Source of the DNA: Sphingopyxis sp. L1A2A
GTDB lineage: Bacteria > Pseudomonadota > Alphaproteobacteria > Sphingomonadales > Sphingomonadaceae
Direction: 5' to 3'
Length of the DNA stretch: 64,000 nucleotides
Assembly: GCF_005502465.1 (NCBI RefSeq)
Contig: NZ_SCOT01000004.1
Location: 123,501 to 187,500 of the forward strand
Shown here: piece by piece, positions 26,001 to 34,219 of the stretch
Numbering within the stretch: the first letter of the stretch is position 1
Layout of the letters: each line of letters begins with the position of its first letter
The notes under the pieces: model-generated
The model's input: the letters and a program-made list of their open reading frames with translations, nothing else
What the model was told of the DNA's origin: nothing
Databases searched by the model: none
Made by a program: the position numbers and the translations under genes

Positions 26001-27426
26001 CCGTCCAGGCGCCCGACAAATGACCGGCATGGGCCTCGCCGGCGTAGATGACCGATTCCAGCTGCGCGTCGGACAGGAGGCCGTCGCTAACGAGATTTTC
26101 GGGAAGATGCGGCCGATAGGAAGGGCGCGGCGGCGCGACCGACGCCATCGCCGCCGACTGGACGAGCGCGGTCGGATGGGGAGACGCCCCCGCAATGCGC
26201 AAGGACTGGAGCGCATAGGGCTCGTAGATCGCCTCGCCAAGTTGTCCGACGGGCGGTGACCACTCGATCGTCTCATAGACAAGCTCGCCCGAAGCGACGC
26301 GCGCGGTCTTCTCCGGACGCGTGGCTCCCCTGGCAAGAGGCCCCCGAGAAGCCGCTGCGTCGCGCATGAATGGCATTGCCGCTGTTGGCGCAGGGGGCGG
26401 CGGGGCAGGCCGCGGCGGAACATGGCTGGTCACCCAGGCAAGAAGCGTCGCCAGGTCGGGCGCTTCGCCATGGCTCGCCGGCAGCATCGATGGATCGGCC
26501 ACGGGTACCTTGTCGATAACAAGCAGTCGCGTCGCGGTCGTGGTGCCGTGCTTGGCGTAGACTTTTCCAGCGATCGCGGCGGAGAACAGGATCGTCGCCC
26601 GCTCCTGTAACCCGACGAACCCCGCGCGGAAGGCCGCGGCATCGGGTGCGCAATTCGCCCCCATGATCGCGACCAGCCGACCGCCGTCGCGGAGCCGCGC
26701 GAGCGCGGAGGCGATATGGCGAAGTGCAGTGCCTCGCATCGGGCGGTCGACGTGCGCCGTGGCGGAGAAGGGCGGGTTCATGAGGACGACGTCGGGGACG
26801 AAAGAAGCGTCGAGGCGGTCGTCGATCGACGCGCCATCATGACGCGTGATTGGCACGGCGGGAAACAGTAGCTCGAGAAGCTCGGCGCGACCGTCGGCCA
26901 ACTCGTTGAGCGCGAGGCTCGCCCCCGCAAGTTCGGCGTGGATCGCGAGCATGCCTGTCCCGGCCGAGGGTTCGAGCACGCGGTCTCCGGCATGGATCGA
27001 GGCCGCGTGCGCCGCCACAAAGGCGAGCGGCAAAGGCGTCGAGAATTGCTGGAGTGACTGGCCTTCCTCTGAGCGGCGCGTCTGGGTGGGAATGCGCGCG
27101 GCAAGTCGCTCCCACATCGCAAGCACGCGTTGCGGCGAGCGGTTTTGCGTCGCAAGCGCGCCGCCGTAGCGGCGAAGCAGCAGGATCTGCGCCGCCTCGC
27201 ACGCATCATAAGCCGCCTTCCAGTCCCACGCACCGGCAGCATCGCTCGCGCCAAAGGCGCGTGCCATCGCCTCGCGCAGCTGGGCCGTGGAAAAGGGGTG
27301 GCCCGCCTCGAGCAGAGGCTGAAGCGCCTGAGCGGCATCGAGCAGGCGCCGGGAAGCTGGCGCGACCGAGCTGGGACGAGCGGCCGCCGCGGCGCCGCGC
27401 GCCGCATCGGGGAAGGTCATATGCAT
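23074..27426 (-). CDS. Methyltransferase-strawberry notch helicase fusion (plasmid type)
   Basis: This 1450-aa protein is a giant of the strawberry-notch family found on large plasmids and ICEs. An N-terminal adenine-methyltransferase-like domain has QFSTP (127-131), the SAM loop VLEPSAGTG (150-158) and NPPFSA (about 216-221). It is followed by a superfamily-2 helicase with a Walker A-like GDGTGAGKGRQ (about 506-516), a DEAH box (IIFDEAHAMANA, about 606) and the strawberry-notch C-terminal half (ERRIHYLLEAGWKADAAIQGFGRTNR). It probably remodels or protects DNA during transfer, but no member of this bacterial group has a settled function. The start at 27426 follows GAGG. Confidence 0.92.
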   Translation of the reverse strand: MHMTFPDAARGAAAAARPSSVAPASRRLLDAAQALQPLLEAGHPFSTAQLREAMARAFGASDAAGAWDWKAAYDACEAAQILLLRRYGGALATQNRSPQRVLAMWERLAARIPTQTRRSEEGQSLQQFSTPLPLAFVAAHAASIHAGDRVLEPSAGTGMLAIHAELAGASLALNELADGRAELLELLFPAVPITRHDGASIDDRLDASFVPDVVLMNPPFSATAHVDRPMRGTALRHIASALARLRDGGRLVAIMGANCAPDAAAFRAGFVGLQERATILFSAAIAGKVYAKHGTTTATRLLVIDKVPVADPSMLPASHGEAPDLATLLAWVTSHVPPRPAPPPPAPTAAMPFMRDAAASRGPLARGATRPEKTARVASGELVYETIEWSPPVGQLGEAIYEPYALQSLRIAGASPHPTALVQSAAMASVAPPRPSYRPHLPENLVSDGLLSDAQLESVIYAGEAHAGHLSGAWTVDETADVVSAASDDNEAAVQFRRGWFLGDGTGAGKGRQVAGIILDNWLKGRRRALWISKSDKLLEDAQRDWSALGQERLLVTSLSRFRQGTPVRLAEGILFTTYATLRSQGREGKASRIEQIAEWLGPDFDGAIIFDEAHAMANAAGGKGERGDQKPSQQGRAGLRLQHALPDARIVYVSATGATTVQNLAYAQRLGLWGGNDFPFASRSEFVAAIEQGGVAAMEVLARDLKALGLYASRSLSFDGVEYELLEHKLTDEQRRIYDSYAGAFQVIHNNLAAAMEAAGVTSAEHGTLNAQAKSAARSAFESTKQRFFNHLITAMQTPSAIASIARDIEAGHAAVVQIVSTGEALQERRLAEIPVEDWGDVSVDITPREYVLDYLAHGFPVQLFEPCTDGEGNLASRPAYDEAGNQIVSREACRRRDAMIEKLAALPPVPGALDQIVQHFGTETVAEVTGRSRRIVPRTGDDGDVRFAVETRPGSANIGETHAFMDDEKRILVFSEAGGTGRSYHADLGAKNQRRRIHYLLEAGWKADAAIQGFGRTNRTNQKQPPMFRPVSTDVKAQKRFISTIARRLDSMGAITRGQRQTGGQNMFRPEDNLESFYARDALRQLYLLIVNAKVEGCSLLTFESATGLSLLDIDGCLREELPPITTFLNRMLALTIDLQNILFEAFEGLLVHRIEAAVAAGTYEIGLETLRAESFAVNARQTIYTHPGTGAATQLLTIERKERVLPLDLDDALALVRERGGELLVNQRSQRAAVKLGARSVIDDDGAIHRRVRLHRPLDASHMLLADFVMSHWQPADRDQFADVWKAELADIPDYETSTLHMASGLLLPIWRLLPKESSRVYRLQTDEGERIIGRKVSPGWVASVIRDTPCDLPKDEAWQLLQKGEAVLHLAEGQMLRRVRAMNDWRIELSGFNDLGVDRLKAFGLISEIVSWQLKLYVPAGAAGADVFARLVDRFPIQRIADRKAA

Positions 27427-27519
27427 GGCTGAAATCCTCAGGAGAGCGGGGCAGGAATGAACCGCCCGCTGCTCTCTCCAGGATCCGGGGGTTCCCCCTC
27501 CCGGCCCCGCCTCTCCCTC

Positions 27520-28164
27520 TCAACCGAAGCGAACCCCATCCTCGGTGAAGCCATATTCGTTGAGGCGGATCATCTCGTCGATCGCCGCGTCGGACGTCAG
27601 ATGCTCATATTCGTCATCGAGCCGCCCGTAGAGCCAGCGGGCCAGGTCGCGCAGCGCCTCGCTTACATCCTCTTCGGCGTCAGCCGTCATATCCTGGACG
27701 ACGGGGCTGTCGCGCTCGACGACAATGTCCATGCTATATTCGTGATAATAGCGACCGCGATGGCCAATGCGCGCGCTAAGCTGATAGAAGTTGCGGCGCT
27801 GAATCGAGCCAAGGGCATCGGCGATGCGATGAAGTTCGACATCCTTGGGCGCGTAGCGGCGGATCGTCGCCAACGCGCCCTTGGCGTAACTGTAATCGCC
27901 TTCGAAACAGGCGCCGTCACCCTGGCTCCAGCAGCCGGAAAACCAAATGCAGGGCTTCCGGCGCGTCCCGCCGCCGAAGAGGCGCACCGAGGTCATGTCG
28001 AGACGGACCCCCAATATGTCGCAGACGCGCTCGAAGTCCTCATAAACAAATTCGAACCAGTCATAGTCGAAACCGCCTTCGCGATACCAGGCGCGTGCCT
28101 TCTCCTTTGCGGCCTCGGGCAGTTCATCAAGGCAACACACGGTCGTTTGGATAATCGAGGGCAT
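27520..28164 (-). CDS. Conserved plasmid/phage-type protein of unknown function
   Basis: This 214-aa protein begins MPSIIQTTVCCLDELPEAAKEKARAWYREG; the shorter start at 28164 is preferred to 28185. The N-terminal half is conserved and tryptophan/aspartate-rich (GGFDYDWFEFVYEDFERVCDILGVRL), followed by FSGCWSQGDGACFEGDYSYAKGALATIRRYAP. Relatives on plasmids and phages are sometimes auto-named antitoxin of a stability system, but no toxin partner is adjacent and that label is not supported here. It sits in the maintenance block upstream of the helicase gene, on the same strand. Confidence 0.65.
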   Translation of the reverse strand: MPSIIQTTVCCLDELPEAAKEKARAWYREGGFDYDWFEFVYEDFERVCDILGVRLDMTSVRLFGGGTRRKPCIWFSGCWSQGDGACFEGDYSYAKGALATIRRYAPKDVELHRIADALGSIQRRNFYQLSARIGHRGRYYHEYSMDIVVERDSPVVQDMTADAEEDVSEALRDLARWLYGRLDDEYEHLTSDAAIDEMIRLNEYGFTEDGVRFG

Positions 28165-28257
28165 GACATCTTCCTCTCGCGTCAAGAGCCAGAAAAGGCG
28201 AAAGCCCGGCGCGCGGGCCGGGCTTTCGCAGTCGGTGAACGATGGTCTGGACAGGCG

Positions 28258-28758
28258 TCAGTCAGGGGCATCGCCCGACAGACGGGCGATGGCCTCCTCA
28301 AGCCATCCCGCCGTCGAGACCGCTTCGATATCGTCCGCCGTGATCAGCGTCGCGGCGCCGCCGAAACCGTCGGGCCGCATTTTCGAGCAGGTCCATGCGG
28401 CCTCGACCTCGACATGGTCGAGCGCCGACCGCTGAACGATGTCCTGGAAAATGCCCTCGAAGCCGATCGCCGACATATCGAGTTCGAGCTCGGCATCGTC
28501 GGCATCGCATTTGGCAATCTCCTGCCGGACGAGATCGGCAAGGCCGCTTGCGACACCGTCATCTTCGGTGAGCAGCGCCTTCACCTCCGCGAGGTCCAGG
28601 AACAGCAGATCGTTCGGACCATGGCCGGCGCAGAAATAGACATCGTCGCCGACATCCTCATGATCGAATATCTGGCCGAGAACCTTATATTCGAGCGCGG
28701 TCATCGCAGTGCGCGGGATATCCGGACGGATAACGGTCTGGGAAAAATAATCAGCCAT
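28258..28758 (-). CDS. Hypothetical plasmid-block protein (166 aa)
   Basis: The acidic protein starts at ATG 28758 (MADYFSQTVIRPDIPRTAMT). Its start overlaps the end of the upstream gene by 8 bp, so the pair is co-translated. The pattern TALEYKVLGQIFDHEDVGDDVYFCAGHGPNDLLFLDLAEV and the high Asp/Glu content are characteristic of accessory proteins in large sphingomonad plasmids. No catalytic motif is visible. Confidence 0.65.
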   Translation of the reverse strand: MADYFSQTVIRPDIPRTAMTALEYKVLGQIFDHEDVGDDVYFCAGHGPNDLLFLDLAEVKALLTEDDGVASGLADLVRQEIAKCDADDAELELDMSAIGFEGIFQDIVQRSALDHVEVEAAWTCSKMRPDGFGGAATLITADDIEAVSTAGWLEEAIARLSGDAPD

Positions 28759-29257
28759 GGCTCGCCTCCCGCGGTGCGGCCGCGCTTTCCGCCGCCGCCG
28801 GTACCGGCGGCGGATCGCCCTCGACAACCAGCGGCGGCACTGCGAATTCCGCGGTGTCGAAATAGGCCATCGCAGCCTCGATCGAGCCGAGCTCGACGAG
28901 CAGACGGCGATCGAGCAGGACCCGGTCGCTTTCATCGATCATATAGCTGTCGACCGTACCCGAGCCGCGGTAGACGAGCCGCTCGGGCGACCATTCGCCG
29001 GGATAGCTGCCCGACCAACGGACAAAGGGCAGACTTTTCTCGACGCAGAAGGCCTCGAGATTGTCGATCTTGCCCCAGGCGCAACTCTCGTCGAACAGCG
29101 CGAGCGGCTGGCCCACGACGCGGCTTTCGGCGTCGAAGGGCTCGCCGCCCCATTCGGGCGACAGGCCCTCAAAGGCGATGATATGGAGCAGCTCTGCGAA
29201 AACTGGAGCAGAGATTTCGCCGCCGATCTCGATCGATGCGGGAACGCGATCAGCCAT
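28751..29257 (-). CDS. Hypothetical plasmid-block protein (168 aa)
   Basis: The protein starts at ATG 29257 (MADRVPASIEIGGEISAPVF) and ends in a proline/alanine-rich tail overlapping the next gene by 8 bp. The sequence ELLHIIAFEGLSPEWGGEPFD and WSGSYPGEWSPERLVYRGSG is soluble and acidic. No family is recognised. It belongs to the same leftward gene string as the ParB-like protein. Confidence 0.6.
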   Translation of the reverse strand: MADRVPASIEIGGEISAPVFAELLHIIAFEGLSPEWGGEPFDAESRVVGQPLALFDESCAWGKIDNLEAFCVEKSLPFVRWSGSYPGEWSPERLVYRGSGTVDSYMIDESDRVLLDRRLLVELGSIEAAMAYFDTAEFAVPPLVVEGDPPPVPAAAESAAAPREASHG

Positions 29258-29382
29258 GACAGCCTCCATCGTTGGAGCGGCGAATGGGATTTGAATTATT
29301 CATGTCAGGTCTCCAAAAAAGGGCCCGGCCCGGCATCGCTGCCGGGTCCGAGGTTCGATTGTCAGTGATGGGCGGAAGCCGA

Positions 29383-31509
29383 TTATTCGGCCGCGACAGG
29401 CAGTTCGGCGTCGTTCGCGCCGTCCAGTTCGACTGCATCCTCGGCAAGGAAAGGAGGCAATTCTGAGTCGGCGGGATCGCCCTCCGCGTCGCCGAGTTCA
29501 GCATCGTCGAGCCCCGGCGTGCGCATCGGCTCAGGAAGCCAGGCCGCATCTTCGAGAAGCCGTTCCGCCTCGCGCGCCATGTCGGCCTTCTTGAGATGAT
29601 CGATCATCTCGGCAAATTGCGTCCCGCGCGCCTCGGCGACGTCGGCGAGGATCCGCGGTTTCGTCACCGAGCGGAAATAGCCCTCGACCGTCGGCCGCCA
29701 GCCCGCTGCAACGAGATCGAGCCCAACCGCCCGCGCCAGCACATCGCTGTGCGCGATCCGGCGCGCCACGCCGTGCGCCGAGATGCGGCCATTGTCGTAT
29801 TTGGGAACGATCTCGGCCTGGGCATTGACGCAGAGCGAGGTGCAGTGCGCGAGGAGTTTCGCCTGCTCCTCGCCGTCGAGGGTCAGCAGAAAGTCCCAAA
29901 GCTCCTTGTCGTCCTGCGGGAGCCGCTCTTTCCATGCCGACGCGCGCGCGTCGATCGCCTGCGCCGGCGCGCAATCGCGCAGGTTCGTCGGCGCGTTGCT
30001 GAAATAGACGCGGTTCGCCGCGATCTCGACGCAACTTTCGCGGGTAGCGGAATAGAAACAGCCGAGAACAAGGGCATGGAGCACCGCAGCGAAGGCAATG
30101 GCCGGATCCTGGGCAAAGGCGTCCTGGAGCGCGAGCGTGCGCCATGCGGTGAGATCCGACACGAGGCGATCGGGAAGCGGACGCAGCGCATCGGATTCGT
30201 CTTCGCCATCGCTGCCCACAGGCGGTATGACGTGATCGCCATCCCCGCCGCCACGCAGGCCGGACCCTTCGCCCCCTGCTTCCGTTTCCGGATCAGCCTC
30301 GCCATCGGCCAGTTCCCGCTCCGGCTCGTCCTCAGCCCGCACGAACCCGCGCTCGTTCCGCACCGATCCGTCGCGGTCGATCGAGACGAAGGCGCCAGCG
30401 CGTCCCATCTCGGCGGGATCGAAGACGAGCGGGCGGTCGACGAGCGCGCCGAGTTCGGCGTCGATGGCATCGATCCGCGCATGCACTTCGGCGGGCACGT
30501 CCGGCACCTCGGACCATTGCTCGCAAAGCGCCTCGCTTTCAGCCTCGAGTGCGGCGACGCGGGCCTGTTCATCGTCGGTCATCGGGACCTCCGTGCGGTC
30601 GATCGCGCGCAGGTCGCGCGTCGCGTCCCACGGCAGGTCGATCGAGGTGGTCACCCATTTCCAGCCCTCGGCGAGAATGCGCTCGCCTTCAGCTTTCAAT
30701 CTTTCGTCGACCAGCCGGTCGAGCAGCGCCGGGTCGGTGAGCCAGCCGCCTCCGTCGGCCTCAAACAAGTCGCGCACCACGCCGCCGCCTGCCGTGACAT
30801 AGGTATCGACGCCGACGAACGCTGCGCGCTTGTCGGTGACCCTTACGCTGTCCTCGGTGAGTTTCTGGCGGATGAAGCCGGGGCTCTTGTTGAAACTGTG
30901 ATCGAGCTGCGCCCAGAGCTCCTCCTGGCGCTGATGATCGTCGGCGACGGTGAAGGCCATCAACTGGTCGAGCGTCATCCCGTCGTCGGCATAGATGTCG
31001 TGGAGCTTCGGTGACACCGCGGCGAGCTTCAGCCGCTGGCGCACGACCGCGGGGGTGGTGAAATGATGCGCCGCGATCGCCTCGACATCGTCGCCCTTGT
31101 CGACCATCGCCTGCATCGCGCGAAACTGGTCGAGCGGATGGAGGCTCTCGCGCATGGCATTTTCGGCGAAACTGTCGTCCTCGGCGAGAATATCGCTGTC
31201 CGCCGCGCGCACGACGCAGGGGATTGGCGCATCATTCGCGAGACGCTTCCGCTTCACCAGCAGTTCGAGCGCGCGATAGCGCCGCCCCCCGGCCGGTATT
31301 TCATAGCGGCCCGTCTCCTTTCCCGAGGCGTCGCGTTCGGGCCGGACGTTGAGGCTCTGGAGCAGGGTTCGCCGGTCGATATCGTCGGCGAGCGCCTCGA
31401 CCGACACGCCGGCTTTCACCCGCCGGACATTGGACTGGGAGAGAAACAGCCGGTCGAACGGGATGTCGCGCGACGGGCTGAGGATGAGTTTCGGGGCCTG
31501 TCTGGCCAT
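29383..31509 (-). CDS. Large ParB/RepB/Spo0J-domain protein
   Basis: This 708-aa protein starts at ATG 31509. The N-terminal ParB domain (about residues 15-120) shows LFLSQSNVRRVKAG, the RYEIPAGGRRYRAL box and ENAMRESLHPLDQFRAM, followed by a helix-turn-helix (HHFTTPAVVRQRLKLA). The remaining 450 residues are unusual for ParB: an acidic middle rich in Asp/Glu and a C-terminal helical region. Such long ParB-like proteins are standard in plasmid/ICE blocks with strawberry-notch genes; they probably act in DNA binding and gene control rather than in classic partition, since no parA lies nearby. Confidence 0.9.
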   Translation of the reverse strand: MARQAPKLILSPSRDIPFDRLFLSQSNVRRVKAGVSVEALADDIDRRTLLQSLNVRPERDASGKETGRYEIPAGGRRYRALELLVKRKRLANDAPIPCVVRAADSDILAEDDSFAENAMRESLHPLDQFRAMQAMVDKGDDVEAIAAHHFTTPAVVRQRLKLAAVSPKLHDIYADDGMTLDQLMAFTVADDHQRQEELWAQLDHSFNKSPGFIRQKLTEDSVRVTDKRAAFVGVDTYVTAGGGVVRDLFEADGGGWLTDPALLDRLVDERLKAEGERILAEGWKWVTTSIDLPWDATRDLRAIDRTEVPMTDDEQARVAALEAESEALCEQWSEVPDVPAEVHARIDAIDAELGALVDRPLVFDPAEMGRAGAFVSIDRDGSVRNERGFVRAEDEPERELADGEADPETEAGGEGSGLRGGGDGDHVIPPVGSDGEDESDALRPLPDRLVSDLTAWRTLALQDAFAQDPAIAFAAVLHALVLGCFYSATRESCVEIAANRVYFSNAPTNLRDCAPAQAIDARASAWKERLPQDDKELWDFLLTLDGEEQAKLLAHCTSLCVNAQAEIVPKYDNGRISAHGVARRIAHSDVLARAVGLDLVAAGWRPTVEGYFRSVTKPRILADVAEARGTQFAEMIDHLKKADMAREAERLLEDAAWLPEPMRTPGLDDAELGDAEGDPADSELPPFLAEDAVELDGANDAELPVAAE

Positions 31510-31633
31510 GGGCTTTCTCCATGACGGGCCGCCGCGAGACACTCTCCCGGCTCCTGGACCCGTCACGAAGGCGCCAGCCCCCCTCTTCCTCCCGGGGGCC
31601 GCGCGTGGCGGTCCCGGCAGGCGGCCAGGCGCG

Positions 31634-32035
31634 TCAGCCGCGCCCCGAAAGTCGTTCGACCGCGCGCCGGAGCCTTTGCTCCCCCAACACGATCGACCCC
31701 GCTCGCCGCGCCGCTTCGGCATAAGCCGATAGCGGGTGGCTTGCCGTGAAGTGGAGGTCGCGTTCGATCGTGAGGCCGAACGGAAGGCGGACGGACTCGA
31801 GTTCGGACAGCGCGAAGCTGCCGAGTTCGGGGCAGCCGAAGCCGAGATCGGCGAGGCCGAAGAAAATACCGTCCGCATCGATCTCGGTCGCGAGCCAGGT
31901 CGCCGCGCCGACGGGGCTGAACAGGCGGACGACCGGTTTGGGGTCCGGCTCGCGTTCGCCGCGCGAAAGCGTGTCGATCCGGGTGGCCAGATTGGCGCGA
32001 AGCTGCGCCTCGAGCGCGGGGGTCAAGAGTTTCAT
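31634..32035 (-). CDS. DUF2958 family protein
   Basis: This 133-aa protein starts at ATG 32035 (MKLLTPALEAQLRANLATR). It carries the DUF2958 hallmarks VVRLFSPVGAATWLATEIDADG, FGLADLGFGCPELGSFALSELESVRL and the ERDLHF segment. The family is widespread on conjugative plasmids but its role is unknown. It lies upstream of the ParB-like gene on the same strand and is divergent from the SOS-type operon that begins at 32270. Confidence 0.85.
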   Translation of the reverse strand: MKLLTPALEAQLRANLATRIDTLSRGEREPDPKPVVRLFSPVGAATWLATEIDADGIFFGLADLGFGCPELGSFALSELESVRLPFGLTIERDLHFTASHPLSAYAEAARRAGSIVLGEQRLRRAVERLSGRG

Positions 32036-32244
32036 GGTACTTTCTCCTGGGGCGACCGGCGGCGAGCCTCTCTCGCCGCGCGCGGTCCGCCGCCCAGGGG
32101 CGGGCCATCTCTTCCTCGCCGGTTTCTGGCGTTGCCGGTGGCGGCCGCGCGCCCCGGACCGGGCGGCGACGGGCGGCAGCGGCAGCAAGCGCCCGCTGAC
32201 CACGCAGGCCGCCCGCGCTGTCCCGGTCACCCACTTGCCAAATT

Positions 32245-32259
32245 GTTCTCTCTATGTTC
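32245..32259 (+). promoter_or_regulatory. Alphaproteobacterial LexA box (GTTC-N7-GTTC)
   Basis: GTTCTCTCTATGTTC is an exact match to the direct-repeat LexA site of alphaproteobacteria, GTTC, 7 nt, GTTC. It ends 10 bp before the first start codon of the operon 32270-33992, which encodes SOS-response-associated peptidase-type proteins. Position and downstream content agree, so LexA repression lifted by DNA damage is the simplest reading. Confidence 0.8.
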
Positions 32260-32269
32260 TCATTAGGGC

Positions 32270-32461
32270 ATGGACAATATCGATACTGCCCGAGTCGCAG
32301 AGACCATCCTTTCCGCCCCTGGCTGGGCGCGCGTGGGTATCACCGCGCCGACGAATCACATCCGTGTCGAGGCCGCGTTCGAACTCGCCCGTGCGATCGT
32401 CGAGAGCGTCCGTGCCGGCGCGGAGCCCGCAAGCCCCGACCAGCTTGGACTCTCCCTGTGA
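32270..32461 (+). CDS. Small conserved protein, first gene of the SOS-type operon
   Basis: This 63-aa protein (MDNIDTARVAETILSAPGWA) has a ribosome site AGGG at 32265-32268. It resembles the tiny proteins catalogued as DUF6771 on sphingomonad plasmids, which always precede genes like the next one; that family name is from memory and not certain. No catalytic motif is visible. The next gene starts at GTG 32463, one base after its stop. Confidence 0.65.
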   Translation: MDNIDTARVAETILSAPGWARVGITAPTNHIRVEAAFELARAIVESVRAGAEPASPDQLGLSL

Positions 32462-32462
32462 C

Positions 32463-32792
32463 GTGGGCGGATGGACAAAGGACGGACAGCATCGCGCCAC
32501 GCATGTCTTCGAGGCCGCGGCCTGGTTTCGGGCGATCAAGCCCGTTTGCCGCTGCGGGCATAGTGCGACGTTCAATCCCTATGGGATCTGGTGGCGCTTC
32601 GAGTGCAGGATGTGGGACGGCAATCTCGTCAAGGCGTGCCAGAAATTCTGGTGTGTTCGCTGCGGCGCGCGGACGGGCAAGCGCGTCCGCCCGGTGCGGA
32701 TCGAGCTCGTCGACCCGAGCCCCGATGACATCGCCCTGCCGATGCCCGAAGAACGCGAATGGAAGCGCGCGCTCAGCCGTTTCCGCGCCTGA
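32463..32792 (+). CDS. Small zinc-ribbon-like protein
   Basis: GTG 32463 gives 109 aa (MGGWTKDGQHRATHVFEAAA) and follows the previous stop by one base; the open frame extends further upstream but only through the DUF2958 gene and promoter. Cysteine pairs VCRCGH and KFWCVRCGARTG, about 45 residues apart, suggest a four-cysteine zinc ribbon. The tail VRPVRIELVDPSPDDIALPMPEE is acidic. The function is unknown; it sits in a short LexA-controlled operon, 11 nt before the SRAP-like gene. Confidence 0.6.
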   Translation: MGGWTKDGQHRATHVFEAAAWFRAIKPVCRCGHSATFNPYGIWWRFECRMWDGNLVKACQKFWCVRCGARTGKRVRPVRIELVDPSPDDIALPMPEEREWKRALSRFRA

Positions 32793-32803
32793 GGACTGAG
32801 TTC

Positions 32804-33316
32804 ATGGATATCGAGACGGACGACGCGCTGGTCGGCATCGGCAAGCTCCACCGCGTGATGGTGTGGAACGGCCAGCGCGAATGCGAGAAGGAGATGCTGT
32901 GGGGGCTGCCCTCGCGCGATGCCGATATATTCCAGATCCCGCTCCTGAAGTCCGAGACCGCGATCATTGATCGCCCCTGTCTGCTGCTCGCCAATGAGTT
33001 CGGCCTCGTGAAGCGCGGCAAGACGATCTACGCCGCAAGCCTCATCAGCGACGAGCCTTTCTTCTGCATCGCAGCGGTCTGGCGTCCGGCGCACCGCCTG
33101 TGGCCTGAGAGCTTCGCGGTGCTCACCGTCCCGGCCTATGACGATCTGGCGCCGCACAAGGATCGCCACGTCGGCGTGGTCCGCCCCGAGGACTGGTTCG
33201 ACTGGTTGATGGGGGCGCGGCCGCCGCTGGACATGTTGCGACCTTTCCCCAAGAATAGCTTCAGCATCATGCCGCCGATCCAGCAGAATTTCGACGAAAT
33301 GCTCGGCGCGGCCTGA
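32804..33316 (+). CDS. Degenerate SRAP-like protein without the catalytic Cys2
   Basis: This 170-aa protein aligns over most of its length with the SRAP (HMCES/YedK) fold. Shared pieces are MLWGLPS versus MTWGFPV in the next gene, ANEFGLV with the family Glu, IAAVWRPAHRLWP versus CAGLWRPTDEWG, and APHKDRHVGVV with the His before the DR motif. But the mature N-terminus reads MDIETD, so the invariant Cys2 that links to abasic DNA is absent. ATG 32804 is chosen; an upstream frame adds 15 residues and no Cys2. It is probably a non-crosslinking paralogue of the downstream protein. Confidence 0.7.
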   Translation: MDIETDDALVGIGKLHRVMVWNGQRECEKEMLWGLPSRDADIFQIPLLKSETAIIDRPCLLLANEFGLVKRGKTIYAASLISDEPFFCIAAVWRPAHRLWPESFAVLTVPAYDDLAPHKDRHVGVVRPEDWFDWLMGARPPLDMLRPFPKNSFSIMPPIQQNFDEMLGAA

Positions 33317-33344
33317 CCGAAACCACCCAAGGGGACTCGCCGCC

Positions 33345-33992
33345 ATGTGCAATCTCGTGACCCTCAAGGCTTCGGTTGCCGAAGTGGCCTCGGCGTTCGG
33401 CGCTCGGCGCCCGCTCACCAATGCGCAGCCCGGCGAAGTCTATCCCGGCGGACAAGGATTTGTGGTCCGCGACGATGCGGGCACGCGCGCGCTCCAGTCG
33501 ATGACCTGGGGCTTCCCGGTGCGGCTCAAGCATATGAAACCGACGAGCAAGCCGAAGCCGGTGAACAACGCCCGCGACGACAAGCTGATGACCTTCTGGC
33601 GGACCTGGTTCACCAATCCCGCCCAGCGCTGCCTGATCCCGATCACGGCCTTCGCCGAGGCCGAAGGCGAGAAAGGCAAGATGACGCGAACTTGGCTCAG
33701 TGTCGTCGACCAGCCGCTCGCCGCCTGCGCCGGGCTCTGGCGTCCGACGGATGAGTGGGGCGACTGCTATACGATGGTGATGGTCGATGCGACCGAGGAG
33801 CTCTTTGATATTCACGACCGGATGCCGGTCATTCTTCACGCCGCCGATCATGATGCTTGGCTGCAAGCATCGGCTGAGGAGGCAATGAAGCTCGTTACCC
33901 AATATCCGGCAAGCCGGTTGGAGGTCGAGCGGACCGACGTCCCGTGGTTCAGCCGCAAGCCCCCGAGCGCTGATGCCCCGGCGCTTCTTTGA
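33345..33992 (+). CDS. SRAP (YedK/HMCES) abasic-site shield protein
   Basis: This 215-aa protein starts MCNLVTL, so after Met removal the catalytic Cys2 is N-terminal, as in all active SRAP proteins. NARDDK, ITAFAEAEG (active Glu) and IHDRMPVIL (active His) complete the signature. These proteins form a covalent thiazolidine link with abasic sites in single-stranded DNA and so protect damaged forks. The gene is the fourth in an operon preceded by a LexA box, and is 28 nt after its degenerate paralogue. A plasmid/phage copy could protect transferred single strands. Confidence 0.92.
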   Translation: MCNLVTLKASVAEVASAFGARRPLTNAQPGEVYPGGQGFVVRDDAGTRALQSMTWGFPVRLKHMKPTSKPKPVNNARDDKLMTFWRTWFTNPAQRCLIPITAFAEAEGEKGKMTRTWLSVVDQPLAACAGLWRPTDEWGDCYTMVMVDATEELFDIHDRMPVILHAADHDAWLQASAEEAMKLVTQYPASRLEVERTDVPWFSRKPPSADAPALL

Positions 33993-34014
33993 GAATCCGG
34001 ATAGAGGGAACGCT

Positions 34015-34140
34015 TCAGCCGCCGAACAGCGACCGGATCGCGCCAACGAGGCCGGCAATGAAGGAGCCGCCGACGAGAACGGCGGCGAACCAGAATTCGA
34101 TCGCCAGCGCGCGCGATTTCCATTTCGGTTCCTGATCCAT
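34015..34140 (-). CDS. Possible small membrane protein (41 aa)
   Basis: The frame MDQEPKWKSRALAIEFWFAA followed by VLVGGSFIAGLVGAIRSLFGG has a charged start and one clear membrane helix. No strong ribosome site is seen. It lies between the SRAP operon and the second abiE pair, on the opposite strand. Confidence 0.4.
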   Translation of the reverse strand: MDQEPKWKSRALAIEFWFAAVLVGGSFIAGLVGAIRSLFGG

Positions 34141-34219
34141 CTGACCGGCATGCCATGACCGGTGAATGTAGGAAATAGTGGAATCGGGCCCATCTCCGAA
34201 CGCAGTAATCATTGCATGA

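Noticed and set aside
27520..28164. Label as an antitoxin of a stability system
   Set aside because: This is a common automatic name for relatives, but no toxin partner or antitoxin fold is evident here.
27457..31014. Long plus-strand frames opposite the ParB-like and accessory genes
   Set aside because: They are shadows of the minus-strand coding genes, with arginine-rich composition and no domain.
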